A stretch of 64,000 bases of DNA from Tenrec ecaudatus (taxonomy: Eukaryota; Chordata; Mammalia; Afrosoricida; Tenrecidae), in contig NC_134538.1 in NCBI RefSeq assembly GCF_050624435.1, positions 119,372,437 to 119,436,436 on the forward strand, in the 5' to 3' direction. Below the pieces are notes generated by a model. That model searched no databases. It had not been told where the DNA came from and saw nothing but the letters and a program-made list of their open reading frames with translations. Positions 48,411 through 60,689 of this stretch are shown here, piece by piece. Position 1 is the stretch's first letter. The number at the start of each line of letters is the position of its first letter. A program made the translations under genes and the position numbers.

Positions 48411-48585
48411 CAGGAGCCCTGGTGGTGCAGTGGTGACACGCTGGGCCGCACCCCGCGTGGTCCGCTGCGTGACACCTCCGGCAGCTCAGTGGCAGAAGTG
48501 CTGGGCCTTCTGCTCCGGTGCACCGATCCAGACCCAGCAACGCCCACGCGGTCGCCGTGAGTCTGCGTAGACTTGATGTCAGGGA
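48411..48585 (+). repeat. AfroSINE, sense, GC-rich, nested in RTE
   Basis: The head aggagccctggtggtgcagt matches the AfroSINE start almost perfectly. The middle and the tail (cggtcgccgtgagtctgcgt) are present in altered form. It keeps many CpG sites, unlike older copies. The overlapping long frames on both strands are chance products of its high GC content. Confidence 0.8.
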
Positions 48586-48870
48586 GCTAGAGCTTGGGTT
48601 TCTTGAAACCTTCAGCTCACCTCTTCCTTCATCAATTATTCTGCTCAGTTCAGTGACTCTGCCCTCGAGAGCAGATTTCAGAGTCCTCTTAGACATTTAT
48701 TTTGCTCTTTTCTTTAATTTCTGTCTTTTTCATCAAATGTCCTTGATGTTATCCCACAATTCATTTAGCCTTTAGCCTGAGTGTTCAGTGCGTCAAATCT
48801 GTCCTTGAGATGGCATCTAACTTCCATATGTGTCCACATCTTAAGTCCTCACAAACTGATAAGCTCTCTA

Positions 48871-50230
48871 TGACACTGTAAATCCTGAACTCGAGTGATC
48901 ACTTCCTTATCTATAGAAAAGTGATTTTACAGATCCCTACCCGTAGTATCTCACTAAATCCTTGTTTACAAACTCTGAATTGGTTAAAGGTAAACTCAAG
49001 CACAACTTTGCTTTCATGCAAACATTACTCAAGTCAAATCTGTTTAAATACTAAATTTAACTTAGGCCAAAAGATGCTTCCATTTCCACGTTTGTTTGTG
49101 TGTTTTTTTACCTACAAATGAATTCAAAAAGCTAACGAGTGTGAGCAAATTGCTCACATAACAAGAACAGTTTGTTAAGACGATGTAGAAATCACACAGA
49201 AATGCATGAATTAATATATAGTTTGCTCTCTTGTTTTATTAGCTTACAGGCACATTTTGTTTATCTAAATCAGTACTTAGTTTTCAAGGGGTAATCCATC
49301 TATTTCCAATTATATGTCAAATAGATGAAAAACATTTTCAATGTTGCTACATTATACATGTCTTGGCTAACTGATGACCACTGGGAAGACAGATGAAAGG
49401 ATCATAGAGGCGCTTGGGTATCATGAAGATGGATAAATTCTCCCTTTTGCATCAACTTAAATGCTTGCAGTTTATTTCAATCAGAATGCGGAAAAATAAA
49501 ATTAAGAACAAGAAAAGAAGCTGACTTTCAAAGTCATCTGAATATAGTAACTTGAAATGTCCAGAAGTGAAAGTTTTATATGAACTACAAATGGGAAGAG
49601 TCAGCACTGCAGTTTATTTTAATCTGACTGATAACTATTGCTGTTTCATGAAATATTTGTTTAAAAATTTTAAATGTAACATTGGGTGTGTAAGTAGGTT
49701 GCAAATATTAAACACAGGAAAGATAACAGAGCCATCCCCTGTAACCCGCCATCTGCTACCACCAGAAGAATGCCACCTCCCTCATGACAGCTCCGTAAAT
49801 TTGTTCTCAATGGTGTCTAATGACATAAACCTAAAATGAATATATTCTTAGTGTGCTTCCTTTGCATTTATTTTCAAACAGTGGCATACTTTGTGTACCT
49901 CTGTATTTTTCTATGCCTCTGCATTTCAGCTTTCTCTCGTTCTGAATAGATTTTCAGCTTATTTATTTTAGTTCTTACCATTTTCTAGATTTGCCTCTCT
50001 ATTATATATTTTCATTTACCTACTTGAATGCTTGGAATTTAGTTTCTCTCTCACATCTATCTTCTATCTATATTAAGCTCTGATAGGTAGAGCTTTCACA
50101 TGACGCATTTCCCTGCTAGGTGAGCATCAAGCAACTCACTCCGAGTTAGTGCGCCCAGTGGTGTCTCCTGGGAAGGTTATATCTGGTCACAGTGACTTTT
50201 TTCATAAAAGTAGTTTCACTGAAACCTCTT
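48871..50230. other. Unassigned AT-rich sequence
   Basis: No gene or repeat family recognised. Confidence 0.4.
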
Positions 50231-50234
50231 TTTT

Positions 50235-51331
50235 GTGTGATGGTTGATTTAAGAGAACAGCGTGTGGCTATTAAGTTGTGTTTCCCGCTCAGGGGAAAAG
50301 TGCCACAGAAACTGTTGTGATGTTGAACACAGCTTAGAAGGACAGTGCTATGGGGGGGGGAAAGTCAAGTGTACAGGTGGTTTTCTCATTTTAAAAAAAA
50401 AGTGAAATGTCAATTGATGAGAAACCTCATTCTGGACATCCATGCATTTGTGCTCAGACAGATGAGAGACAATTAAAGATGTAGGGAAGTTATTTGTACT
50501 CGTTTCGAGCTTGGCTCAGTGAGTTTTCATGGAAGGTTTGGGAATGAGAAAGGCCACTGTGAAATTTGCCTAGGTTTCTGACTGACCAGGAAAAAGAGCA
50601 CCGAGTGGAAACATGCCATCCTTGGAAAAAATAGCTCTGAAGTAAGTGACCCAGACTTTTCCCAAGGTCCTTACGAGGTGACGAGACATGATGCTATTCT
50701 TACGGCCCCCAAAGCATACTTCAGTCCAGCCAGTGGAAGATGCCGTCGTCACCTCACTCAGAAAAAGCTCAAGTGAACCCAAAGATCTAGATGACCCTAA
50801 TTTGGGGTTTGGGTGTGAGGGGAACAATGCACTTGGAGTTCATTCTACTAGGTCACACTTTGTATCAAGCTTGCTATTTGAAGGTTCTGAAAAGATTGTG
50901 TAGCAACGTGGGGCCAAAAAAGCCTGATTTGTGACAAAAAGGGGACTGGTTTTGCCACCAGGACAATGCACCTGCTCACGCAGCCATCTCAGTGCGCCAG
51001 TTTGGGGCAAAAGGCAGCACGCCTTTCTTGCACCACATACCTTACTCACCTGACCTTGCTCCTTGTGACTTCTTTTTATTTCAGCGAATGAAGAGGGACA
51101 TGGAAGTTGACGACATAGAAGAGGTGAAGCAAAAAACAAGGGAGGTGCTGTCAGCCATCCAAACAGATGAGTTTGAAAAATGCTTCCAAAAATGGAATCA
51201 CAGATTTGACAAATGTATTAAGATTAATTGAAGGCCACTTTGACGATAATAAGGTGTTTTTTTTAAAAAAATACTTTAAATACATAGCTTTGGGGAAGAA
51301 AACTTCCATTTTGGGAGGTATCCCCTCATAT
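50235..51331 (+). mobile_element. Mariner DNA transposon fossil with decayed transposase
   Basis: Mariner transposases cut and paste DNA using a D,D34D catalytic triad. The N-terminal part (gatttaagagaacagcgtgt onward) aligns with the fragment at 38681-38790. Near 50945-51080 one frame reads HQDNAPAHAAISVRQF and later YSPDLAPCDFFLFQRMKR. Counting residues from the D of HQDN to the D of PCDFF gives exactly 34 between them. The C-terminus ends FDKCIKIN at 51231. The right end (gaagaaaacttccattttgg then aggtatcccctcatata) resembles a mariner inverted terminal repeat; a left terminal repeat was not recognised. Stops and frameshifts in the middle make it inactive. Confidence 0.88.
50992..51231 (+). 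pseudogene. Mariner transposase C-terminal remnant
   Basis: The 79-residue open stretch includes YSPDLAPCDFFLF, the hallmark containing the third catalytic aspartate, and a C-terminal FEKCFQKWNHRFDKC block typical of mariner transposases. The second catalytic aspartate lies just upstream in the same frame. The rest of the protein is out of frame or interrupted, so there is no functional enzyme. Confidence 0.85.
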
Positions 51332-51334
51332 ATA

Positions 51335-51945
51335 GAATTACATAAAGGTGCATATTATATAGATATAGATTCTATTAGTTAAAGAAGAAATCATAATAGA
51401 AATTAGTAATCATAGTTTTATTGCATTCAGAAAACATTCTTATTATGGCTTACATTTCTACATGTGCTGTGACGTGCTTCTGTTCTGGAATGTGGCCTAT
51501 GTTTGCAAGTACCTGCTGTGCAACAGGAATAAAAAGCAATGTGTTCTGTAGCGTTTGGGTGAAATGTCTCACATGCCCAGTATATCCCAATGCTAACTAT
51601 GATTTTAAAGATTTCTATAGTTCCAATGATTTTATACATTCTCTATCAGTTAAGTTACTACACTCTCTCACACTATGGATTTTGTTAATTTTTAGAGTGC
51701 TCATATATTTCTGTTTTTATCTTATATCCTTACAAAACAACCTTCTTTATCTCTTGTAATTATTTCCACATGAAGTTACCATATCACATAAGTAGAAGTT
51801 GTATTTCTTCAAAACTATAGAATCATTTATGAAACAAAAAATATGAAAACTGTGAAGCTATTGTTTCCCAACATATCATCCCAATAGAGCTAGATGTCAA
51901 TAGGGTGCTGTTTCCACCTTGCTAATCCTTTCCTTGGGAGCATTG
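51335..51945. other. Unassigned sequence
   Basis: No gene or repeat recognised. Confidence 0.4.
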
Positions 51946-51946
51946 C

Positions 51947-52120
51947 TGTTATAGTGTATGATGCATTGTTCTGCTAACCACAAGGTCAAAAATTTGAAAC
52001 TACTAACACCTCCATAGGAGAAAGATGAGGCTCCATACATTTTTCATCTTAGAAACCCCTGGGGACAGTTCTACTCTATTCTATAGAGTTACTATGAGTA
52101 AACCAATGGAAAGAACTATA
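51947..52120 (+). repeat. AfroSINE, sense
   Basis: It runs ctgttatagtgtatgatgca, ctgctaaccacaaggtcaaa, ctccataggagaaagatgag, gaaacccctggggacagttc and tctatagagttactatgagt. The tail match is good although the head is degraded. Confidence 0.83.
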
Positions 52121-52146
52121 TAAAAATTAAAACCTCAATTTGTCAC

Positions 52147-52629
52147 TGTGTTGGACAGGGTTCGCTAGAGAGACAAACCAGATTGCTAGTAATTATATAT
52201 AAATATATTTATAAAGATAGATATATAATTCAATAAATGACCCTTTAAATTATATACAGATAGATAATACAAGAAATTAACAGTTAAATTATATAGCAGT
52301 GAGACACTAGCAGTCCTTCAAGGCTTGAGAGCCGCCACTTGCCTGTCCCCTTCTGTAGAGAGAGCTGGGCTATATATACCCAGGCAGCAAACAGCAAGGC
52401 AGGTCCCCAACTGTCATCAACTGTCAGTCCCCAGCTCCAGAGATGAACATTCCAATCGTGTGGGCTTAAAGGGACCTCAACTTACAGCGACACAGTCCAC
52501 AGGCTAGGCGTCCCACAGGTAGTGTACCCCTTTAAACTGAGGCACAGAACAAGCAAGCCATTTATCCCTCTGCCCTTCAGTTAATCCTACTTGTGTTTAT
52601 CGGCCAGACTGGCACAATAAACTATAGCA
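52147..52629 (-). mobile_element. ERVL-like solo LTR, reverse orientation, perfect 5-bp duplication
   Basis: The plus strand starts tgtgttggacagggttcgct and ends aaactatagca. In LTR orientation it therefore starts tgctatagttt and ends aacaca, as in the other copies. The flanks gtcac (52142-52146) and gtcac (52630-52634) match perfectly at 5 bp, the size expected for ERVL. No internal retroviral region is present, so recombination between two LTRs, or loss of the interior, left this relic. Confidence 0.82.
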
Positions 52630-53002
52630 GTCACTTTAAAAGATTTTATAGTCAAATAATGAATGATGCAAGAACTATCAAAAGAAAATGGAAAGAATAC
52701 ACAGAGTCACACTGTACCAGAAAGAACAAGTCCACATTCAACCATTTCAAGAGGGAGCATATGAACAAGAACTCATGGTACTGAAGGAAGAAGTCCACAC
52801 GGCACTGAAAGTATTAGTCAAAAACAAGGCTACAGAAATTGATGGAATATCAACTGAAATGTTCCAACAAACTGACGAAACACTGGAAGCACACCCTCAC
52901 CTAGGTCATAAAATTTGGAAAACAGCTCTCTGGCCACCTGACTTAAAGAGGTACATATTTGTACCCATTCTAAGAGAGGTGACCCACATAGTGCTCAAAT
53001 TA

Positions 53003-53152
53003 TAAACGCACTGCCATCGAGTCAATAGTGACTGATTTATAACGACCCCCAACGGGTTCAGAGAAGTAAAAAGCCCAGTCTGTCTCCAGTGGAGCTGCTC
53101 ACTGTGGATAAGTCACAGTCCATTGCAGAACCACGACACCAGTAGAGCAATA
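53003..53152 (-). repeat. AfroSINE, antisense, nested in RTE
   Basis: The antisense tail aaacgcactgccatcgagtc is followed by taacgacccccaacgggttc, aagcccagtctgtctccagt and gcagaaccacgacaccag. It separates the RTE segment ending near 52995 from the solo LTR. Confidence 0.82.
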
Positions 53153-53163
53153 TAATTTATATC

Positions 53164-53546
53164 TGTGGTAGTTACATAGTCTGGTGCCAACTTGGGCCTA
53201 TTACGAGTGAAGGGGTTCAGTCTAGCCTGTCGATCAAGTCATAGCCAAAGAGACTTCTATGGGGACATGGCCTTCTGAGGATTCTGAGAACTCTCGTCTT
53301 TCTCCCATGTGGAGACCACGCCATGTGGTCTTTCTGTATTTGGCATCATTGCATATGTTGGATTAGTCTGAAGAGGAATTTATAGACTGGTATTGGCCAT
53401 AGGGGCTAATATCAAACTTAAGAGATTTGATCTTGACTGGGCTAAGATGTTTTATTAATATACTATTACTCTTTGATATAAAGTTCTTTCTTACACATAT
53501 ATGAGTGTCTCTGGATTTGTTTCTCTAGTCCACCCAGATGAACACA
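53164..53546 (+). mobile_element. ERVL-like solo LTR nested in RTE
   Basis: It starts tgtggtagttacatagtctg and ends ccacccagatgaacaca. The sequence atatc occurs directly before the start and again at the end of the LTR, consistent with a 5-bp duplication if the boundary is shifted by one base. It is shorter than the copy at 24751 because part of the middle is missing. Confidence 0.78.
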
Positions 53547-54145
53547 TATCACATACAAGTAAAATTTTGCTGAAGATTATCCAATAAAAGTTACAGCAGT
53601 ACATTGGCAGGGAGCTGCTGGAAATCCAGGCCTGATTCAGAACAGGACCTGGAATAAGGGATATCATTGCTGATAACAGGCGGATCTTGGCTCAAAGCAG
53701 AAAGCTGTTTTTTTGTGTTTTCTTGATGAGGCAAATCAATTCAACTGTGTGAACCATGACCAACAATGGACAGATTTAAGAAGAATAGGAATTGCAGAAC
53801 ACTTCACTGGGCTCATGCAGCACCAGTGCATGGATCATGAAGCAGCTGTGTGAACTGAACTACATGGTTAAAATCAGGAATGGTTTATGCCAGGTTTGTG
53901 TCCTCTCACTATACTTATTCAGTCTGTATGGTGAGACAGTCATCAGCGAAGCTGGATTCTATGAGAAAGATTGTGGCATTAGGATTGGAGGAAGACTTCT
54001 TAACAACCTGTGATATACAGATGATACAAGCTTGTTTGCTGAGAGTGACGAGGACTTAAAGGACTTGCCAATGAAGGATTAAAGATTGCAACTTTCTTTA
54101 TGGATTATGACCCAGTGTAATAATAATCAAAATGCTCACAACCAG

Positions 54146-54572
54146 ACCAGCAGGATACATGTGCCATTGTTGTTGCATGATCCAAGGACATATCCAAATC
54201 CAGAGGCTGGAGAGGTATCAGAGCTTAAATTCTGAACTCCCAGTTTTCCAAAGGCTGTGGAGGACAGTGCGCGCCCGCCATCCATTTGCAAGGTCCCCGT
54301 ATGGATACAGCCTCTGCTGAACCCCCTCTGACCATGGTCCAGAGGTGTGAGCAACCTCGCTACCAAATAGAGAGCCATGTAAAGTTGATTGTGAAAGGTG
54401 TGATTAGCTTAAAACATAATACCTTATCATTTGAGTTACATTTTTACCCATTTTAAAATTGTTAAACTGAAGTTTTGTTAGTTTTCTCTTGTTTGGGTTT
54501 GTATTATTTTCTATAGATGAAATCCAGGATAGGTAAATCTACATAGGCAGTAACTTGATTAACAATTACCTA
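54146..54572. other. Unassigned sequence, partly GC-rich
   Basis: The RTE match stops near 54145. The stretch 54150-54380 is richer in G and C (a local gcgcgcccgcc) and is not assigned. Confidence 0.35.
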
Positions 54573-54755
54573 AAGGCATGGCAGGGGAAGCGGAAGGAGG
54601 AATGAGGAGCTAATAACAATGAGTACAAGAAAGACAAAAATGTTATGAAATTGATTGTAGTGATGATCATATAACTCTTCTTAATATGCGCTACTAACTT
54701 GTATGATATGTGAATTGTATTTTAGTAAAACTATTTTTAAAAAGAAATCCAGAGT
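54573..54755 (+). mobile_element. L1 3' end fragment, sense, diverged
   Basis: The order is ggcatggcaggggaagcgga, atgaggagctaataacaatg and tgatatgtgaattgtatttt then agtaaaactatttttaaaaa, the last 180 bases of L1 in diverged form. Confidence 0.65.
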
Positions 54756-56490
54756 TTCAGTATAATGGCTGAAGGGTAGATGGAGGAAACTCAAAAGAAA
54801 AAAGGATAGTCTTGCTACTCTTGAAAAATGAACAGGTGTATTATTGTGATGGAAAGAATATTGCAGGACACTTTTGGTCAGTAGTCAAGTACATTGTATT
54901 TTTTTGTGCCCAGTTGAGGGTTCCGCATATATCTCATAAGAAACTAGATATGTAGAATTTTAACCCAAAGAAGCGGCTCAGGCTGGGGCTCTGAATTTTA
55001 AAAGGGGCCAGAATTGATCTTTTCAGATTGTGAGGATTCCAAACTAGCCCAGCTTTAGGTCATCAAAGCTTACTTGTCTGTAAGAAAACTGGTACTCATG
55101 AAATGTTTATTCAGTATACATCCTCACGTGACTACCGCTCTTCTCACTACAAGGTGGTAGCTACGATTAAGAAGTCAGGTAAGTAGACCATCATCAGTAT
55201 CAGATCAGTGAGCTTGATTTTCTTCCTTTTTCATAAACTGGTCCTTTTCCTCAGCATTATTAAGCTTAAATCATGGCCTATATGCAAACATCTCTGAAAC
55301 TCTTTTTCAAAGATCATTTTGAAAAAAAACACAATATTAGAAAGAATTATATTACAGATGGCAATTCAGATTCTATTATATTTGCTGCTGCTATTAGTTG
55401 TTGCTCACCTGGCCTCTGGTTTAAAGAGATCCTGGAAGTTAAAACTATTCCATTTGTGGTAATCTATAGGGTTATCACTGGCTAATATTTTGACAGTAAG
55501 TGGAAAGACCTTTTATCTATTTGATCACAACAAAACCAAATCCAATCAATTATATCCATAAAAAGAATTGATAGAAAGTTTTCATATGAAACCTTCATGG
55601 TTTGATATTGGTAACATTGATAGGTGCAGGGCCATTAAAGAGAAAATCCTGTTGAGAACCGACTCCTTCATCCTTTATCCTGTGCCACTTGTACTCACGA
55701 GCCTTTTCACTGAGCACCAAATGATTGTGGAAATGACATCGAAGGAGTTCAGCAGAACCGACTACATTTGAGTCTTGCAAATAGTCCAGGGAATCTGCAT
55801 ATCACAATGATATGAATAATATGAGTTTCAACTGTTAATTAATACAACTCAATACCAATGCCAAGTATGCCAAAACTTTAGGAATTAATGAGGCACAATT
55901 ATTTATAAACATTTATCATGCTGTATCTCTATGGTTCTGAGTACACCAATAAAAAAGACAACTTCCCATTCGAAAGACACTGATTGTATTGCTGAGAAAA
56001 GATGAATTAAAGGGAGAATAATTATAACAGAATATAAATATTACCCAGGGAACTTGTATTTCTTTAGATTTATTAGATTGTAAATAATTTGGCTTTATAA
56101 TGAAATGAAAAATAGAACAATTAGAAATTTGAGAACGGTTAAACTTTCCTTTTAAGAAAATTGGACTCACAACTATGGCAGACCCTGAGTGGGGAGAGGG
56201 GATTGTACATGAAGACTCTGGTAATACATTGGTGATAACAATGCCACATAGAGACATCTAATAACGTTTTATTAAATGATGGAATCCACTAAAGGATAAC
56301 AGCAATTTATGTTTTTGTCTCATTTGAACATGACTCTCTCTTTCTTCCTCTAATGAGTCATTTTGAAATTGAATGACTGATATGTGACAGGTCCTATATT
56401 AGCTATTGAAGTCACAGAAAGAAATAAACAACAGGGAGGAAAAACATAAAAAATCAGTGTCTATTCTCAAAGAAATCTTGCCCAGTGCCA
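54756..56490. other. Unassigned sequence, possible RTE 5' scrap at 55380-55520
   Basis: gttatcactggctaatattt near 55470 resembles the RTE 5' region in antisense, but the match is short. Nothing else was recognised. Confidence 0.3.
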
Positions 56491-56494
56491 TTTT

Positions 56495-56780
56495 CTTTTT
56501 TCAGGCCACTGCTATCTTTATCTGGACTTCCTAATTGACTTCTCCAGCCTCTCTCTACATTCCATCAGTCATTTGAACGCTGTCAAAGATAGTCTCAAAG
56601 TACTTGTCCAATCAAGTTAGAGTTCTGCTTAAAACTCTTCAATGATTTTTCATTTTGTGATGAATATAATATACATTTTTAAAGGTGAGCTCTATGATTA
56701 TTAACAATTTGTATTTTTCTGGACATATATTCTACATTTAAGCCATATAATATATTTTCCAAATATACCTTGATCTTTCA
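56495..56780 (+). repeat. Possible L2 LINE fragment
   Basis: gccactgctatctttatctg, then agttctgcttaaaactcttc and aatgatttttcattttgtga resemble the 3' part of L2-type LINEs. The similarity is loose. Confidence 0.35.
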
Positions 56781-57357
56781 TGAATCTGAGTCAAGGGTAG
56801 AGCCTTGAACATAATTTCACTTTGATATAAACAATGACTTCAAAGAAACTCATGTCTATGGTCAGTCTCCTTTATTTTGGAGACAATGCTTGGGCTGAGG
56901 CAGCATAACCCCTAGTTCACATGGTAATTGACAGTTCCAACATGCAGGGTGATGATCTATGAGGGTGCCGAGCATTGGCTGTCAGACAGAGCATTCGGAC
57001 ATTAGTTTACCAGCAATGTGGAGGGAGAAATGAAGGTTATATTTTTGTTTTTTCTTGTGTGTCTCTACCAAGAAAGTCATATATTGAAAGAGAGTATTTC
57101 AAGGCCATACTATCGATTGGACAAACAGTATAGTTGAGGCAACACCAAAATTTTGGAATATATTGTAACCATCCAGAAATAAAGTGAGTATAATCTTTTG
57201 ATGTGGGCTTACAAATATTGTAAAAACAATATTTCTTATACAGAATCACTAAGGCTAAATGGCCCCTAGACACTGTTTATTGCCCAGAGATAAATTTTAT
57301 ACCTCAAACTGAAACTATCCTTTGACATCATCTTTAGATCAAACATTATACAAAACA
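56781..57357. other. Unassigned sequence
   Basis: Nothing recognised. Confidence 0.4.
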
Positions 57358-57538
57358 GAAAAACCGAAACCAATGCCATCAAGTAGATTTGGACTTTCTG
57401 TGAACACAGGACAGAGTGAAGTGGCCCTTTGGGTTTCTGAGACTTTTTAAATCTTTAGCGAAGCCAACAGCCTCATTTCTCTGAAGGAGTAGCAGGTGGG
57501 GTCAAACCACTAATCGTGACTGTGCCAACCTCCCAAAT
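57358..57538 (-). repeat. AfroSINE, antisense
   Basis: The antisense tail aaaccgaaaccaatgccatc is followed by gcccttttgggtttctgag-like sequence and a head near gtcaaaccactaatcgtgac. It abuts an RTE on the right. Confidence 0.7.
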
Positions 57539-57540
57539 AT

Positions 57541-58765
57541 TCCTATGCCTGAACCCATTGATGTAGCCACTGTGTCAATCTCTTGTGAGGGGACTTCCAG
57601 CTTTTCACTGCCCTTCTACTTTACTAAATATGATGTCCTGCTCCAGGGACTGGTCTCTCCTGACAATATGTCCAAAGTAGGTAAAAAGAAAGTAATGCCA
57701 CACTTGCCTCTACCAAGCACTCTGGTCTTAACTTCCTGCACACAGCTCCTTGGAGCTGTCCATGGTACTTGCAATATTCTCTGTCGCACTGCAATTCAAA
57801 TGCATTGATTCTTCTATAATTTCCTTATCCACTGTCCAACTTTCACATGCATATGAGGCAATGGAGAATATCACGGCTTCAATCAGGCACCCTTTAGTCC
57901 TCAAAATGACATCCTTGATCTTCAGTACTCTGAAGCGTTCCTGTAAAGTGGATTTACCTAATACAATAGATCTTTTGATCGCTTGACTCTTGCTTCCATA
58001 AGCACTGATTGTTGATCACAGTAAGAATAAAATCCTTGACAACTTCACTCTTTTCTCTATTAATCGTGATGTTACCTATTGGTCCAGTTGTGAGGAGTTT
58101 GATCTTCTTTGCATTGAGTTGTAATCCATACTGGAGGCCCAAATCCTTGATTTTTATCAACAAGTGCTTCAATTCATCCTCAAGCAAAGTTGTGTCAGGT
58201 TGTTAATAAGCCTTCCTCCAACCCTGAGGCTGCACTCTTCTTCTCATATTCCAGATTCTCTGAGAATTTTCTCAGGATACAGATTGAGCAGGTATGGGTC
58301 AGCGGATACAACCCTGACACATACCTTTGCTGATTTTAAACCCTGCAGTATTCCCTTGTTCTGATCACACACTGTCTGTTGATCAACATGCAACTTCTGC
58401 ATGGACACAATCAAGTGTTCTGGAATTCCCATCCTTCTTAAGTTATCCACAATTTATTGTGATCCACACAGTGGAATGCCTTTGTGTAGTCAATGAAATA
58501 CAAGTAAACATCTTCTGGTGTTCTCTGCTTTGAGCCAAGATCCATCTGACATGTGTAGTGATGTTCATTGTTTCACAACCTCTTCTGCATCAGGCCTATA
58601 CTTTTGGAAATTCCCTGTCAATGGACTGTTATTACCATTGTTGGATGATATTAAGCAAAGTAAAATTTTCCTTAAGCTAATCCAACTGGATTGTAGATAT
58701 AGAATATTTTGAATATTTTGTTGTGGATATTTTCAGAAGAACACACATAGCACCACCACGCCCCC
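57541..58765 (-). mobile_element. RTE LINE (polymerase region), antisense
   Basis: The polymerase C-terminal part lies at 57.6-57.9 kb (tgatgtcctgctccagggac). RT sequence follows at 57954-58187 (KLLTTGPIGNITI), then 58244-58450 (LRRMGIPEHLIVSMQKLHVD). At about 58192-58196 the consensus codons for the RYAD part of the catalytic motif are absent: gttgtgtca joins directly to ggttgttaataag. The enzyme therefore lacks its active site. The 3' terminal tail is cut off where the AfroSINE begins. Confidence 0.83.
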
Positions 58766-58769
58766 CAAC

Positions 58770-59980
58770 ATACACACTCACACAAGACAAGAGGCGACAA
58801 GAAGCAAATTGCAACATCTGAAGACATGGGAGATGTAAGGGGCCGTTTGATGAAGAAATGATGGAGATGTTGCTGCAAATCCAGTAGTCTTGGAGTTAGT
58901 GAGAGGCTTGGCTAGTACATTTCTGATAAGGCTGAGTGTCTTCATCCTCATCTTATTTATGAAAATCTGTAACCCCCGAACACATGAGGCCATTGTAGTG
59001 TGTGCCATAACACACAGAGACTATTTAGGGGCCTGTGACAATACATTACCTGTGAATGGCTTAGAGGTATCTCTTGAGGCTCTTTCTTTTAAAATAATCT
59101 ATTCTTCCTGAGAGAAAAGCACCAGTTCTGTGTAATAATGCCTTGGAACCCTCAGTATAAATGATGAATAGTGCAAGTGAAATGAGAATTTTAGAAAATG
59201 ACTCATTACTGCGAATATCTCTATTAATAAAGTGCCCATGCCTGGGCCAGGTAAAAATGTTGAGCTTGACCTGGCTATCACAAGTTATGTTGCCAACCAC
59301 TTTCAGTTCACACACTCAAGGTCATCAAATGAAGGTTTATGTTCTCAGGCTAGGAACTCATATGATCAAGCTATTAATCAAGAATATCCATTTATTTTTC
59401 TAGTGTTAAAAATGACTAATAATCTGAAAATATGAATTTTCTTCTCATGTAATTTATCCCAAATTCTTGAAAACACTGAATAGGTTTCTTAGTCACCAAT
59501 AATCTACATTAATTATCCCAATAAATTATACCCATATATATTCTATTTAATTTAACTTATATTTAAATCCATTTAGGAGTGGGGTTTACAGTTACTGTCT
59601 TGTGTATTTTATTATGAACCTTTTATTAGGTAATATGTAAAACTAACCTTAACTGATGGTTATTATGTACAGCTTTGTGAAAAATATTAACTCTAATTAT
59701 AGAATTTCATTTTATGATTTAAGTTGAAATATCTTTCCATTTCAAATAGCCAACTGTCAGACAGGGTTTGAGAAATTCCTTACAATAGATTTTACTGCTT
59801 ATCAGGAACAGATAAACTGGTCAGCTATAATATTTTTTCCCATTAACATCTTTGTATGCCAAATTTTGACAGACTTGGAGTGAACTTTCTTTTCTATTTG
59901 GGTACTAACCCAAAGGAAACATATTCCTTGATATTGGTATTATTCTGTTACACAGAAGACCCACCCATTCCCTATCAGCA
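58770..59980. other. Unassigned sequence
   Basis: No gene or repeat family recognised. Confidence 0.4.
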
Positions 59981-59989
59981 ATCTCTACT

Positions 59990-60150
59990 GCCAATAGCTG
60001 ATATATTTTATTTCATAGCACTTAGATCAATATCTAACATCTGTATAGTACTTCTCTTGTTTAGAATGCCTACTATTTGATGGCAGAAATGTGTGTGTCT
60101 TTTATTTATTTCTGTATTTCTAGCGTCTAAATACTGCCTGGACTTTATGG
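59990..60150 (+). repeat. Possible L2 LINE 3' end
   Basis: catagcacttagatcaatat, then tgatggcagaaatgtgtgtg and tctagcgtctaaatactgcc then tgg follow the order of an L2-type 3' end. Tentative. Confidence 0.42.
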
Positions 60151-60688
60151 GAGTTTAAGCTGTTTATGAGGGAAAATAATATGAATCTAGTAGCCATTAA
60201 TTTCAGAGCAGATACTTGACCATTCCTTTACTTAAGGATAATGAGGGAAGTGAGACAATATACTTTTTACCTGCTTAAAGATATGGAGGGCCAATAATGC
60301 AGTAGAAATATACCCCAAATTAATGATCAAACACTAAAGCACACACAGAGAAGGTATTCTATAAAGATAAGATAAATGATCCCCAATGAAAGATCAGAGG
60401 GAATAGGGGGATTAATTAATATGTAAAAGAATAAATGTTACAAAAACCTAAAAGAATATTCACTCTGTGAAGGAAAAATCCTGCTGGAGGATTGAAATAC
60501 TGGGAAAATTAATAGGTAAGACAGTGTTGATAACTTGGGAAAAGCTAACATGGAATTAAAATGATATAAGGTCTCAAGTATATTTGGAAAGATGGTAACA
60601 TTATGAATTAATATTAGTTTTGATGAATTAAGGAAACATACAATAATCTTGATAAGTTTAGAAAAGTTTGAAGTTGTCAAAGGTTTTC
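60151..60688. other. Unassigned AT-rich sequence
   Basis: Nothing recognised. Confidence 0.4.
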
Positions 60689-60689
60689 A

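Larger units (their letters stand above)
52636..54145 (+). mobile_element. RTE LINE fragment, sense, split by AfroSINE and solo LTR
   Basis: RT N-terminal sequence runs from 52640 to about 52995 (LKVLVKNKATEIDGISTEMF). After the two insertions it resumes at about 53550 with agtaaaattttgctgaagat and proceeds through gatatcattgctgataacag to the palm domain at 53.8-54.05 kb (VLSLYLFSLYGE, then GIRIGGRLLNNL). Right after that comes a stop and YTDD in place of YADD. The endonuclease and 3' end are missing. Confidence 0.85.

Noticed and set aside
48102..48560. 152-codon plus-strand frame
   Set aside because: It crosses from an antisense RTE into a GC-rich AfroSINE.
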